Positions 17,534 through 25,756 of a stretch of 64,000 nt of DNA are shown here, piece after piece. The stretch's first letter is position 1. Each line of letters opens with the position of its first letter. The stretch is from the NCBI GenBank assembly GCA_028289285.1, contig JANQRF010000003.1:105020-169019 (forward strand). Reading direction: 5' to 3'. The notes under the pieces are model-generated. The model did not search any database. It was given only the letters and a program-made list of their open reading frames with translations, and was not told where the DNA came from. The DNA comes from Alphaproteobacteria bacterium. Its GTDB lineage: Bacteria > Pseudomonadota > Alphaproteobacteria > Micavibrionales > Micavibrionaceae. The position numbers and the translations under genes are program-made.

Positions 17534-18070
17534 TTAGGCTGGTTGCCTTGTTTGTTTATTTCCGATGGATGAATGGACTGCCAGTTCTTTTTCAAGAGCG
17601 TTAAAAAACTCTACAACATCCTTGTGAATTGTATCGAGGGCTTCTCTTAATTCCGGAATCTTGATGTCGCTTTTTTGTTCGTCTGTTAGGTCAAAAGATT
17701 CAATCATTTGATCAAATTCTGTTAGAGCATCTACAAAGCCTGTAATGACTTGATCTTGATAGCCGATATGTTGTGCCATCGTTCTTTTCCAGGTCGTACA
17801 GTAAAGAGAAAAAGTCTCAATCACAGTTTCAACATGGCCGGTTGTTTTTAAAACAGCAGCGCGGATATTTAGAGAGTCTTCCGGACATCCTTGCTCCGGC
17901 AATGCAACTGTATAAGGTGTATTCGGCCTGCGGTCTGTTATGACAGGTATCCCGTATTGAGCCGTATTTTGTAAGATCCGTTCAGTAAGCTGCGCATAGT
18001 TATTGGCCTGAATTTCATTTTGTCTCAGTAACGCTTGTAAAGCTAAACTGTTTGCAACCATGGTCGCCAT
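17534..18070 (-). CDS. Orphan helical protein, unknown function
   Basis: The 178-residue protein starts at ATG 18070, where ggagagaag forms a good ribosome-binding site; longer starts are unlikely. It is predicted largely helical and soluble, with Gln/Asn-rich N-terminal helices and a C-terminal acidic helix pair. No family is recognised. The DNA looks richer in A/T than its neighbours. It is convergent with the cytochrome c gene (6-base gap) and lies 70 bases after chrR. Confidence 0.6.
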   Translation of the reverse strand: MATMVANSLALQALLRQNEIQANNYAQLTERILQNTAQYGIPVITDRRPNTPYTVALPEQGCPEDSLNIRAAVLKTTGHVETVIETFSLYCTTWKRTMAQHIGYQDQVITGFVDALTEFDQMIESFDLTDEQKSDIKIPELREALDTIHKDVVEFFNALEKELAVHSSIGNKQTRQPA

Positions 18071-18140
18071 GTCTTCTCTCCGAAAAAGAAGACATATAGC
18101 CAATATTCATTATTATGTCAATAATAATGATGTGGTTTTT

Positions 18141-18821
18141 TTACTTTAGAAACGGATTAAAGAGACGCTTCCAGCCTGTGAGCTTGATCGGGGCTGTGGT
18201 GACGACCAGGCAAATGCAGCCTGTGCGCTCATCCGCGATTGGCTGATGGGTATAGTCCTCATCAACGATGATTAAATCGCCGCGGCTATAGGTGCCGCTT
18301 TCATCGTGAAAGGCGCCATCGAGCATCAAAGTCATTTCAACACCGCGGTGAGAATGTTCAGGGGTTTTCACACCCGGATCAACTTTCAACAACCTGGCTT
18401 TTGATTTGAGGCAAGATGTTTCAATATTCTGAATGGCCATGCCCGGATAGATGTTCTGCCAGCTTGGCTGGTCGAGATAGTCTTTCAAACAGCTTGGCAA
18501 AGACACACCTTCAAAGTGACAAGGCTGTGCGGATGTTTGTTCATCTTTAGTCTCTGCACGTTTTTGATCCAGCTGTGCCATGACACAATCCAGAGCATCT
18601 TTTTTCATGGAGATAGGCTCGCAATGGGCACTTAACATCGCCCCGCCCAAACACTCATATTTTTTGAGCATCCGGCGCGCATAAGGAGACAAGGAGGCAT
18701 GCGCACCCATGACCAGGGACTGGGCTTCATCAAGAACCCCGGCGGCATATTCCATCAACATTGTTTCGTATTGCGTTTGCATTTTATCCTTCATCTCATG
18801 TTGCGTTAAATCGGTACTCAT
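18141..18821 (-). CDS. ChrR-like anti-sigma factor with cupin domain
   Basis: The 226-residue protein has the ChrR layout: an N-terminal anti-sigma domain (about 20-60, LMEYAAGVLDEAQSLVMGAH) and a C-terminal cupin (about 110-215). The cupin has HSHRGVE and a later YTHQP, which supply the HxHxxxE...H zinc site. In Rhodobacter ChrR the N-terminal domain binds zinc through HxxxCxxC; here the equivalent is HASLSPYA, so both Cys are missing. It holds the neighbouring ECF sigma factor inactive until singlet oxygen or a similar signal. It follows the sigma gene by 7 bases. Confidence 0.88.
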   Translation of the reverse strand: MSTDLTQHEMKDKMQTQYETMLMEYAAGVLDEAQSLVMGAHASLSPYARRMLKKYECLGGAMLSAHCEPISMKKDALDCVMAQLDQKRAETKDEQTSAQPCHFEGVSLPSCLKDYLDQPSWQNIYPGMAIQNIETSCLKSKARLLKVDPGVKTPEHSHRGVEMTLMLDGAFHDESGTYSRGDLIIVDEDYTHQPIADERTGCICLVVTTAPIKLTGWKRLFNPFLK

Positions 18822-18828
18822 TGTCGGT

Positions 18829-19476
18829 TCACTTTCCTAGGGCTTTCACTGCATTCTGACCGCGCAGCCGTTCGAGCGCGAGGCGGATCCGCGATTTTAC
18901 CGTGCCAAGCGGGATTTTTGTTTCCGCTGCAATATCGCTATGGGTTTTATCTTCAAAAAAAGATTTGTAGAGGAGCTCGGCCTGCTCTTTTGGTAAGGTC
19001 TCAAGAGCTGTTTCCAAAATACCGGCTTCCTGCTCCGTGCCGATGCGTTCATCCGCATGAGGCATATCATCGGCGACAAGGGCCGGATCTTCAGGTTCGT
19101 AATCAGGTCTTTTCATGCGGCGCAGCGCATCAATTCTTTTATTTCTGGCAATGGTGAAAATCCATGTGCTGGCAGCGGCTTTATCGGGATTATATTTATC
19201 TGCTTTATCCCAGACAGCCAGCATGGTTTCCTGGGCCAGCTCATCGGCCTGATCCTGGCTGGCGCCACCTTTCATCAAATAGGATTTAATCCGCGGGGCA
19301 AAATGGGTGAAAAGCCGGGCGAAGGCATCCTTGTCCTGCTCTTTGGCCACATAGCCGAGCAGCGCTTCATGCGTTATTTCCGCACTTGCCTGAGATATGG
19401 ACGGTTCCATCATCTCATTAACACGAAAGCGCAGCGGATTTACAAGCATATTTTCATACAAAAACTGTTGTTTCAT
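18829..19476 (-). CDS. ECF sigma factor (RpoE/ECF11-like)
   Basis: The 215-residue protein has region 2 (FARLFTHFAPRIKSYLMKGG, ADELAQETMLAVWDKADKY, TWIFTIARNKRIDALRR) and region 4 (LPKEQAELLYKSFFEDKTHSDIA, then IPLGTVKSRIRLALERLR). Paired with the ChrR-like anti-sigma factor, it matches the ECF11 group that answers photo-oxidative stress in alphaproteobacteria. A consensus-type ECF11 promoter lies 33-61 bases upstream of the start, implying autoregulation. A start at Met 22 or 23 is also possible. Confidence 0.9.
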   Translation of the reverse strand: MKQQFLYENMLVNPLRFRVNEMMEPSISQASAEITHEALLGYVAKEQDKDAFARLFTHFAPRIKSYLMKGGASQDQADELAQETMLAVWDKADKYNPDKAAASTWIFTIARNKRIDALRRMKRPDYEPEDPALVADDMPHADERIGTEQEAGILETALETLPKEQAELLYKSFFEDKTHSDIAAETKIPLGTVKSRIRLALERLRGQNAVKALGK

Positions 19477-19508
19477 AAGGCTTTGACCTTATTTTTGTCA
19501 TTTTATCT

Positions 19509-19537
19509 GTTTACGAAACCGTATTGAGTTCGGATCA
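19509..19537 (-). promoter_or_regulatory. Probable ECF11-type autoregulatory promoter of the sigma gene
   Basis: On the minus strand TGATCC (19532-19537) is followed after 18 bases by TAAAC (19509-19513), preceded by CG. ECF11/RpoE promoters of Rhodobacter have TGATCC and a TAAGA-like -10 at about this distance. The site ends 32 bases before the sigma start codon. Confidence 0.6.
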
Positions 19538-19658
19538 CCCAAAAAGCCTGCCTTTGGATTTTTTAGGAAAAAGGCGCCTTAGGCCCTTGTGCTTTGCGCA
19601 AAAGGGCTTAAATTTGGGGATTATTTGTTAAAAATAAACGGCTAAGAGGACCTTATAG

Positions 19659-20180
19659 ATGACGTTTCAAATTACTGCCTTTAAGCATTTTGCGCTTGGC
19701 ATTCTTATTCTGGTTGTAGGTGCAGGCGCTGCGCAGGCCTCTGAGCCAAAGCTTTTGAGCACGCATGATGCGTGGTCGGCTTATACGTTTAAGGAAAACG
19801 GGAATACGGTCTGTTATATGGCCGCTACGCCCATTAAAGAAGAAGGCAATTATACGCGCCGGGGCAAGATTTATGCGTTGATCACGCACCGTCCGGCGGA
19901 AGGGTCTAAAAACGTTTTTAGTTACATTACAGGCTATCCGTATAAAGACGGCAGCGAAGCTACTTTGGATATTAGCGGGACGAAATTTAAATTATTCACA
20001 CAGGATGAATCAGCCTGGGCACCCGATGCGGACATGGATAACCGGATTGCAAATGCGGTTCGTAAAGGGTCCAGAATGGTTGTGAAAGGCACATCGCGCC
20101 GCGGCACGCTCACCACGGACACATTCAGCTTAAAAGGCTCTAGCGCGGCGCATGAGGCTATCACTAAGGCGTGTAATTAA
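19659..20180 (+). CDS. IalB-family (invasion-associated locus B) protein
   Basis: The 173-residue protein has a signal peptide ending near residue 27 (GAAQA|SEP). The IalB core follows: a WSAYTF strand, then NTVCYMAATPIKEE, and a C-terminal NAVRKGSRMVVKGTSRRGT with TDTFSLKGSSAAHEAI. IalB proteins are secreted alphaproteobacterial proteins named from Bartonella; most have unknown roles. Two Cys (near 53 and the penultimate residue) may pair. A loose hairpin near 20187-20216 with following T residues might terminate it. Confidence 0.85.
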   Translation: MTFQITAFKHFALGILILVVGAGAAQASEPKLLSTHDAWSAYTFKENGNTVCYMAATPIKEEGNYTRRGKIYALITHRPAEGSKNVFSYITGYPYKDGSEATLDISGTKFKLFTQDESAWAPDADMDNRIANAVRKGSRMVVKGTSRRGTLTTDTFSLKGSSAAHEAITKACN

Positions 20181-20279
20181 GGGATTAACGCGCTCAAAAG
20201 CGTTTTATGTATTTTTATTGCGGTAATGGGAAAGGGAGTATGATAAGATAACAGCACGCGTTCGGTTTCTTACGATCGT

Positions 20280-21860
20280 ATGTCTTGCTCTTACAAATCT
20301 TGTCATTTACGCATATTTGGTATGAATTTTACTCTTAAAGATTTAACGAATAGCATCATCACGTTAACGCGCACCTTGATGTCTAAAGCGGCAGAGATTG
20401 ACTACAGCCCTGCCATTAAGACGTCAGAAAAGATTTTAGCCTATCTGAAAGTCAAAAGCGCAAAGCTGTTGATGCTCAAAGACCGGTATTTGTATACGAA
20501 ACAGGGCCATATGCGTTTGCGCTATCTTGTTCTTCCCATTGCTTTGATTCTCGTTGGCGTGCCAATGCTGGCCACATCTGTCATGGCGTTGCACAGCAAT
20601 GCACCTGTCTATGATAAAACGTCGAACGATCAGGAAGGTATAGCGGGCATGCTGGATGGCAGCCTGTACGGGCAGCTTTCCCTTGTCTCTGCGATGACAC
20701 GTTCGGCTCTACGCCCGACAGATAAAATTGTGACTGTTGAGCCCGGTGATGCGCTTGGCGCGATCATGGAAGAAGCAGGCATCGGTCATAGCGAAGCCAA
20801 TAAAGTTGTTGAATCTATGAAAGAGACATTCGATCCGCGTGATCTGAAAGCCGGGCAGGATGTGCATATGCATTTCACCCCGTCTGAAACGCAAGAAGGA
20901 AACCTTGAATTTGCACGGCTGAAAATTCCTTTAAGCCCGATTAAAACAGTCGTCGTTGAAAAAGATGAAGAGGGGTATGCAACCTCTTTAGATGAAAAAG
21001 AAGTTAAGCGTGTGGTGCGGGCAGAGCGCGCACAGATTGAAGTGTCTTTATACGGCTCGGCCGCAAAGGCAGGTATTCCGGTGCCGGTAGTGGCCAATGC
21101 GATCCGCATCTATTCCTGGAATGTCGACTTTCAGCGCGATATCCGCCAGGGCGATACAATTGAGATCATGTATGAAAGCTTTGAAACTGAAGACGGGCAT
21201 GTCGCTGAAACAGGAAATATTCTTTACGCGAACCTGACATTGAACGATAAGCCGATCCCGCTTTACCGTTTTGATATGCAGGACGGACGTACAGATTATT
21301 TCGGACCGAACGGTTTAAGCATTAAACGCACGCTGATGAAAACGCCGATTGACGGGGCGCGTATGTCTTCCGGTTACGGTATGCGCCGCCATCCGATTCT
21401 GGGCTATAACAAAATGCATAAAGGCGTGGATTTTGCAGCCCCAACCGGGACACCGATTTATGCCGCCGGGGACGGCGTTGTTGAAAAGGTTGGCTGGGTC
21501 AGCGGCTACGGGAAATATATCCGAATCCGCCACAACTCTTCACTGAAAACCGCCTATGCCCATATGAGCAAAAACAAAGTTAAAACCGGTCAGCGTGTGA
21601 AACAAGGCGAAGTAATTGCCTATGTCGGTTCCACGGGACGTTCGACAGGCCCGCACTTGCATTATGAAGTTCACTTAAACGGCCGTCAGGTTAATCCACG
21701 CTCTGTGAATTTACCTACAGGTGAAGAGCTTCAGGGCGCCGATATGAAGAAGTTTAAATCGCATATGCGCTCGATCGATCAGCGATATGCGTCTTTGACA
21801 CAAGGCCAGAAATTCGCGCTGAACTTTCTGCGGGATAAAAAAGAGCGCGATGTGAACTAA
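20280..21860 (+). CDS. M23 (LytM-type) cell-wall peptidase
   Basis: The protein has 526 residues as drawn, and the start is uncertain because no strong ribosome-binding site is seen and an ATG at 20322 is also possible. A cytoplasmic N terminus leads to one membrane segment near 80-105. A periplasmic domain follows with VEPGDALGAIMEEAGI (LysM-like/OapA-like region). The catalytic M23 domain spans about 362-480 with zinc motifs HKGVD near 380 and HLHYE near 459. It probably cuts peptidoglycan cross-links in growth or division. It overlaps the end of the convergent SURF1 gene by 4 bases. Confidence 0.9.
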   Translation: MSCSYKSCHLRIFGMNFTLKDLTNSIITLTRTLMSKAAEIDYSPAIKTSEKILAYLKVKSAKLLMLKDRYLYTKQGHMRLRYLVLPIALILVGVPMLATSVMALHSNAPVYDKTSNDQEGIAGMLDGSLYGQLSLVSAMTRSALRPTDKIVTVEPGDALGAIMEEAGIGHSEANKVVESMKETFDPRDLKAGQDVHMHFTPSETQEGNLEFARLKIPLSPIKTVVVEKDEEGYATSLDEKEVKRVVRAERAQIEVSLYGSAAKAGIPVPVVANAIRIYSWNVDFQRDIRQGDTIEIMYESFETEDGHVAETGNILYANLTLNDKPIPLYRFDMQDGRTDYFGPNGLSIKRTLMKTPIDGARMSSGYGMRRHPILGYNKMHKGVDFAAPTGTPIYAAGDGVVEKVGWVSGYGKYIRIRHNSSLKTAYAHMSKNKVKTGQRVKQGEVIAYVGSTGRSTGPHLHYEVHLNGRQVNPRSVNLPTGEELQGADMKKFKSHMRSIDQRYASLTQGQKFALNFLRDKKERDVN

Positions 21861-22567
21861 GCTTTTTCGCGAAATGTGCGATACGCAAACGCACCGAAAA
21901 AGACCGTAAAAATCCCCGCCATCGAGAACCAGAAAATCGCATATTGTTTGTGATTGTTGCGCGGCATCCAGCGTGCATCTAAAAATGTGATATCTTTGAG
22001 CGTTCGCGAAGCGTTTTGTGCATAGAGCATGAGCGGAGCGACATCTTTTAGATCATAGTTTTTTGCACCGGCCATTTCGGCAATATCCGGTTTCATCCAG
22101 ATATCCTGGTCCGGGGCATTCCCGGGGCTGAACGCATTCCAGTCGGGCTTGCGTGCAATGCCGTCAACGGACAGGCGGCCTGCAGGCAAGGTGATATCTT
22201 TTATATCCTGCGCGTTTGTAAAGCCAAGATTGACAAACACAATGCCACCGCTGCGCAATCGCATCGGGGCGATCACGTGATGACCGATTTGCCCGTCCAA
22301 AGTTTTAGGGCCAAGCAGAAGTGCGCTGCGCGGTTCCAGGCGCCCTTCCATGCGGCCATAGAGCAGCGGCAAATCCAGGTCTTGTTGCGCCTGCAAATCT
22401 TTAAAGCGCAGAATGTTTTGCGCAGGGTCACGGGCATATTCGCTTTCAATACGATCAATGATGCCTGTTTTCCAGGCAAGGCGCTGCACCTGCCACGTGC
22501 CGAGGGTGCAAAGGAGCGCAATACTGGCAATACAAAAACAGGCAAAGCTGATCTGTTTAATACTCAC
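21857..22567 (-). CDS. SURF1-family cytochrome oxidase assembly protein
   Basis: The 236-residue protein is read from GTG 22567, which forms a GTGA overlap with the DUF983 stop; a TTG two codons upstream is the alternative. An N-terminal membrane segment (about 6-24) with LGTWQVQRLAWK, a periplasmic domain ending in LDARWMPRNNHKQYAIFWFS, and a C-terminal membrane segment form the SURF1 pattern. SURF1 helps deliver heme a to cytochrome oxidase subunit I. It is last in the oxidase cluster on the minus strand. Confidence 0.92.
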   Translation of the reverse strand: MSIKQISFACFCIASIALLCTLGTWQVQRLAWKTGIIDRIESEYARDPAQNILRFKDLQAQQDLDLPLLYGRMEGRLEPRSALLLGPKTLDGQIGHHVIAPMRLRSGGIVFVNLGFTNAQDIKDITLPAGRLSVDGIARKPDWNAFSPGNAPDQDIWMKPDIAEMAGAKNYDLKDVAPLMLYAQNASRTLKDITFLDARWMPRNNHKQYAIFWFSMAGIFTVFFGAFAYRTFREKA

Positions 22568-22941
22568 TCCCAATCTCCCGGACGGTGTTTAAACTGTACA
22601 GCCATGATATAGGCTTTCAGCGGCTTAAGCGTACCGAGCGTAAGCGCAAGAGCCAATATTCCCCAAAGCACGCCATGGACCCAGAGCGGCGGGGCAAAGA
22701 TGCTTTCAAAGATCAGAGCCAAGGGGACCAGCAAAAACCCAAGCACGAAGATAAGAATAACTGCCGGGCCGTCCGCGCTGTCATTTTTGGAGTAATCCAG
22801 TCCGCAAACGCTGCATCTCTCCTTCAGGGTAAAGGACCACAGCCCATCATAGAGCGGTCCCTGCCCGCATTTGGGGCATTTGCAACGCAGTCCGCGTTCA
22901 ATGAGGCTTGTATCCAGTGCAGAATTTGATAAGGGTTTCAT
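22564..22941 (-). CDS. DUF983 protein
   Basis: The 125-residue protein has two CxxC pairs (CKCPKCGQGPLYDGL and CSVCGLDYSK), which form a zinc-ribbon-like N terminus, then two membrane segments (about 60-80 and 85-110). DUF983 genes sit between ctaE and SURF1 in many alphaproteobacterial oxidase operons, as here, suggesting a role in oxidase assembly. Its ATG region is divergent from a small plus-strand gene. Confidence 0.9.
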   Translation of the reverse strand: MKPLSNSALDTSLIERGLRCKCPKCGQGPLYDGLWSFTLKERCSVCGLDYSKNDSADGPAVILIFVLGFLLVPLALIFESIFAPPLWVHGVLWGILALALTLGTLKPLKAYIMAVQFKHRPGDWE

Positions 22942-22962
22942 GAGAGAAATATATGTTTTTTA

Positions 22963-22991
22963 TTGACAGAAATATAAAAGAATAATATTTT
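22963..22991 (+). promoter_or_regulatory. Sigma-70-type promoter for the 72-residue orphan gene
   Basis: TTGACA (22963-22968), a 17-base spacer and TATTTT (22986-22991), starting 60 bases before the ATG at 23023. Confidence 0.6.
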
Positions 22992-23022
22992 ACGTAATAT
23001 TAAAGTTAAAAGGGTGTAGGTA

Positions 23023-23241
23023 ATGACTAAATCAAAAGGTAATAGCGGTATTCAAACATCTGTAGATGCAGGTGGTTCCCACAAGCAAGTGACAAGGGCT
23101 TTAAAACCAGGAGAAGCAGAAGAAATGCTTGTTGCTCTTGGTCAAATGAGTATTGGTGGCGCTGCTAAAGAGCCTGACAAAGAAGCGCTCAGACATGCTG
23201 AAAGCAGCGAAATGCGTGAACCGGGCGCTGACCTTCGTTAA
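23023..23241 (+). CDS. Small orphan protein inside the oxidase cluster
   Basis: The 72-residue soluble, low-complexity-looking protein has no recognised family. An aaaagggtgtagg ribosome-binding region and a good upstream promoter support expression. Its last 4 bases overlap the stop of the convergent ctaE gene. It is one of three opposite-strand genes that interrupt the oxidase gene order. The upstream region is conspicuously A/T-rich. Confidence 0.5.
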   Translation: MTKSKGNSGIQTSVDAGGSHKQVTRALKPGEAEEMLVALGQMSIGGAAKEPDKEALRHAESSEMREPGADLR

Positions 23242-24110
23242 TGCACCTCGCCGCCGAGGCCGCCCCACCAGTAAATCGCAACAAACAGGAACAGCCAGAC
23301 CACATCCACGAAATGCCAGTACCAGGCAGCGGCCTCAAAGCCGAAATGCTCATCTTCGGTAAAGTGCTCTTTAGCCGCGCGCCACCAACAGACAGCCAGG
23401 AACAAGGTTCCGATGAGAACGTGAAAGCCGTGAAAGCCTGTCGCCATGTAAAAGGTGGACGAATAAATCCCGTCGGCAAAACCAAAGGCTGCTTTTGAGT
23501 ATTCATAGACCTGAAAGCACAGGAAAAAAGCGCCCAGTCCAACTGTGAGGCCAAGTGCTTTCACAAAATTCTTCTGATCACCTTCCAAAATCGCATGGTG
23601 CGCCCAGGTGACGGTGCAGCCCGAGAGCAGCAGGATCATCGTCATCATGAAGGGCAGGTCGAAGGCGTTAAAGACAACCGTGCCTTCCGGCGGCCAGACC
23701 CCGCCCGTATGTTCAACCCGCAGGAATTGCTTAACCTCATCTGCAAACAGGCTGGCATCAAAAAACGCCCAGAAAAACGCAACAAAGAACATGACTTCCG
23801 AGGCAATAAACAGCGCCATGCCAAAGCGCAGGCCGATTTCCGTCACGCCGTTATGGACCTTCTCAACAATCGATTCGTAAATCACATCTTTCCACCAGAA
23901 GAACATCACGGCGAGAACGCCCAAAAATCCTAAAAGAGTGCCTTTGATGCCGACATTGAAATCGCCCCATTTAACGTCGTGCATGAAAAAGACCGTGCCG
24001 AGCGCCAGCAAGCCTGCGGCAAAAGACCCGATCAACGGCCAGGCAGATGGGCGGACAAGGTGATAAGGGTGCGGTTTCCCGGTTGTCGTATACTCAATAT
24101 TGTCAGCCAT
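23238..24110 (-). CDS. ctaE: Cytochrome c oxidase subunit III
   Basis: The 290-residue protein opens with HPYHLVRPSAWPLIGS and has seven membrane segments typical of subunit III, with EVMFFVAFFWAFFDASL, GCTVTWAHHAILEGD, FYMATGFHGFHVLIGT and AWYWHFVDVVWLFLF. It stabilises subunit I and its proton uptake. It is separated from ctaG by a 112-base gap with a perfect inverted repeat, and followed on the same strand by a gap holding the 72-residue orphan gene, then DUF983. Confidence 0.97.
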   Translation of the reverse strand: MADNIEYTTTGKPHPYHLVRPSAWPLIGSFAAGLLALGTVFFMHDVKWGDFNVGIKGTLLGFLGVLAVMFFWWKDVIYESIVEKVHNGVTEIGLRFGMALFIASEVMFFVAFFWAFFDASLFADEVKQFLRVEHTGGVWPPEGTVVFNAFDLPFMMTMILLLSGCTVTWAHHAILEGDQKNFVKALGLTVGLGAFFLCFQVYEYSKAAFGFADGIYSSTFYMATGFHGFHVLIGTLFLAVCWWRAAKEHFTEDEHFGFEAAAWYWHFVDVVWLFLFVAIYWWGGLGGEVH

Positions 24111-24124
24111 GTTTTGTCACTTCC

Positions 24125-24205
24125 TTTTGCTTTTGCAGTGCGTTGCTGCGCTCCTGAAATAGTTGATCCTATTCTGCGTCGCTTGCGCCTGCTGCAAAAG
24201 CAAAA
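24125..24205. repeat. 14-bp perfect inverted repeat between ctaG and ctaE
   Basis: TTTTGCTTTTGCAG (24125-24138) is an exact inverted copy of CTGCAAAAGCAAAA (24192-24205), with a 53-base loop. It fills most of the 112-base ctaG-ctaE gap. It may form an mRNA stem-loop in the operon transcript or be a decayed mobile hairpin. Confidence 0.7.
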
Positions 24206-24222
24206 TCAAGAGACAAAAAGCG

Positions 24223-24828
24223 CTAATTAGAAATGGTGGTTGGGCTCAAATTTTGATCCCGTGTATTGGGGCTATTGTAAAAGGCTTCGAGGGCGGCATC
24301 AAGCTCTTTGCTCTCTGCCGGGAAAAAACTGTAGGACAGCGTGATATGTTTTACGTCATCCATATTCGGATCGTCTGCCATGGCCGGATCAATATAGAAA
24401 ACGACCGGCATGGTCATATCTTCGCCCGGCGGGAGGATTTGTTCATCAAAACAAAAACACTGGGTTTTGTGGAAATAGCGCCCGGCTTTCGGGGGCGTGA
24501 CGTTGTAGACGGCAGTGCCTGCGGTTGGCTTGTTCGTGCGGTTTTTGGCGCGATAGGCGATCAGCCCTTCCTGTCCGACCTTGACCGTCATGCGGCGCTG
24601 CTCGGGCCGGAAGGTCCAGGGAAGATTACGCGATGTATCAGCGTTAAAGCTCACACGAACTTCCCGGTCGAGGATAATACCAGGCGCAGCTGCGCTGACC
24701 TGCGTGGTGCCGCCAAAGCCCGTCACCCGGCAAAATAAATCATACAAAGGTACGCTGGCGAAGGCGAGGCCGATCATCGCGAAGACAATCGCAAAAACGC
24801 TCATCAATGTGCGGGTGTTTTTATCCAT
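24223..24828 (-). CDS. ctaG: Cytochrome c oxidase assembly protein CtaG/Cox11
   Basis: The 201-residue protein is read from ATG 24828, with gagag upstream; a TTG eight codons earlier is less likely. One N-terminal membrane segment (VFAIVFAMIGLAFASVPLYDLFC) anchors a periplasmic copper chaperone domain. The CFCF motif, which binds copper, is in THCFCF-type context: KTQCFCFDEQILPPGE. CtaG delivers copper to the CuB site of subunit I. The start codon overlaps the stop of the SDR gene in an ATGGATAA arrangement. Confidence 0.96.
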   Translation of the reverse strand: MDKNTRTLMSVFAIVFAMIGLAFASVPLYDLFCRVTGFGGTTQVSAAAPGIILDREVRVSFNADTSRNLPWTFRPEQRRMTVKVGQEGLIAYRAKNRTNKPTAGTAVYNVTPPKAGRYFHKTQCFCFDEQILPPGEDMTMPVVFYIDPAMADDPNMDDVKHITLSYSFFPAESKELDAALEAFYNSPNTRDQNLSPTTISN

Positions 24829-25591
24829 ATCTCTCAACGGCCAGCGGGCCAAAGCTTTGTGTGGTCGGCATGATTTCCATGCGGTTCACATTCATATGGG
24901 GCGGGCAGGTGGCTACGAACAGGGCCGCTGCAGCAACATCTTCGGCGGTGAGGGAGGTTGTGTTTGCATAAACGGCATCGGCCTTATCTTTATCCCCTTT
25001 AAAGCGGGCGAGTGAAAAAGGCGTTTCGGCCTGTCCGGGTTCCAGATTGGTGACACGGACATTCGTGCCGGCCAGATCTGCCCGCAAGGCAAGAGAGAAT
25101 TGTTTGACGAAAGCTTTAACGGCGCAATAGACATGCCCGCCCGGATAGGGGTAATTCCCGGCGGTCGAGCCGATATTGATGATATGGCCCTTTTTGCGCT
25201 CCACCATGCCGGGCAGAATTGCCCGTGTGATGCGGACAAGTGAGGTATCGTTCATTTCAATCATGGTTTCCCAATCATCGGGGTCGGCTTCATAGGCTTT
25301 GTCCAGCCCAAGCGCGCCGCCTGCATTATTAATGAGCAGATCGATATCGGCGAAATCTTGGGGGATAGCGGCGATTTCCTTAAGGGTTGCGTCCTTGTCC
25401 GTGATATCGAACAGCATTTTATGAACAGGGACGTCAAATTGTGCCGCGAGCGCATCCAGTTTTTCAGCATTCCGGCCATGCAAGATGAGCTTACAGCCCA
25501 GATCTGCAAAGCTTTTTGCAAAAGCTTGTCCAAATCCGCCTGTCGCACCTGTAATGAGGACGCAGCGAGGTGTATAGGCGTTACCCGCCAT
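24821..25591 (-). CDS. Short-chain dehydrogenase/reductase (YdfG-like)
   Basis: The 256-residue classical SDR has TGATGGFG cofactor motif near residue 15, NNAGG near 90, and a Ser plus YCAVKAF (catalytic Tyr/Lys) near 143-162. Layout and C terminus resemble YdfG-type NADP-dependent 3-hydroxy acid dehydrogenases. It is inserted in the oxidase operon: its start overlaps the coxF-like stop by 11 bases, and its stop overlaps the ctaG start. It is therefore tightly co-translated with oxidase assembly genes. The substrate is unknown. Confidence 0.9.
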   Translation of the reverse strand: MAGNAYTPRCVLITGATGGFGQAFAKSFADLGCKLILHGRNAEKLDALAAQFDVPVHKMLFDITDKDATLKEIAAIPQDFADIDLLINNAGGALGLDKAYEADPDDWETMIEMNDTSLVRITRAILPGMVERKKGHIINIGSTAGNYPYPGGHVYCAVKAFVKQFSLALRADLAGTNVRVTNLEPGQAETPFSLARFKGDKDKADAVYANTTSLTAEDVAAAALFVATCPPHMNVNRMEIMPTTQSFGPLAVERYG

Positions 25592-25703
25592 AAGTCATCT
25601 TGATCATTGTCACAGCCCAGATCAGCGCGATCCAGGCGAAAATGGCGGCCAGAATCATGTAATTTTTAAATCTTTTTTTCTTGTGTAAATCGGATAAAGG
25701 CAT
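25581..25703 (-). CDS. CoxF-like small oxidase accessory protein
   Basis: The 40-residue protein reads MPLSDLHKKKRFKNYMILAA and then a single hydrophobic segment. It is read from ATG 25703, because a longer form would start at a GTG and add unrelated residues. It has the size, one membrane segment and basic N terminus of the short CoxF protein that lies between ctaB and ctaG in alphaproteobacteria, and the position is the same. The ribosome-binding site is weak. Confidence 0.62.
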   Translation of the reverse strand: MPLSDLHKKKRFKNYMILAAIFAWIALIWAVTMIKMTYGG

Positions 25704-25756
25704 TATATATTCTGTAAAATTTTTGTTTACTTCTTTTATAGATATAGGATTAAAGT

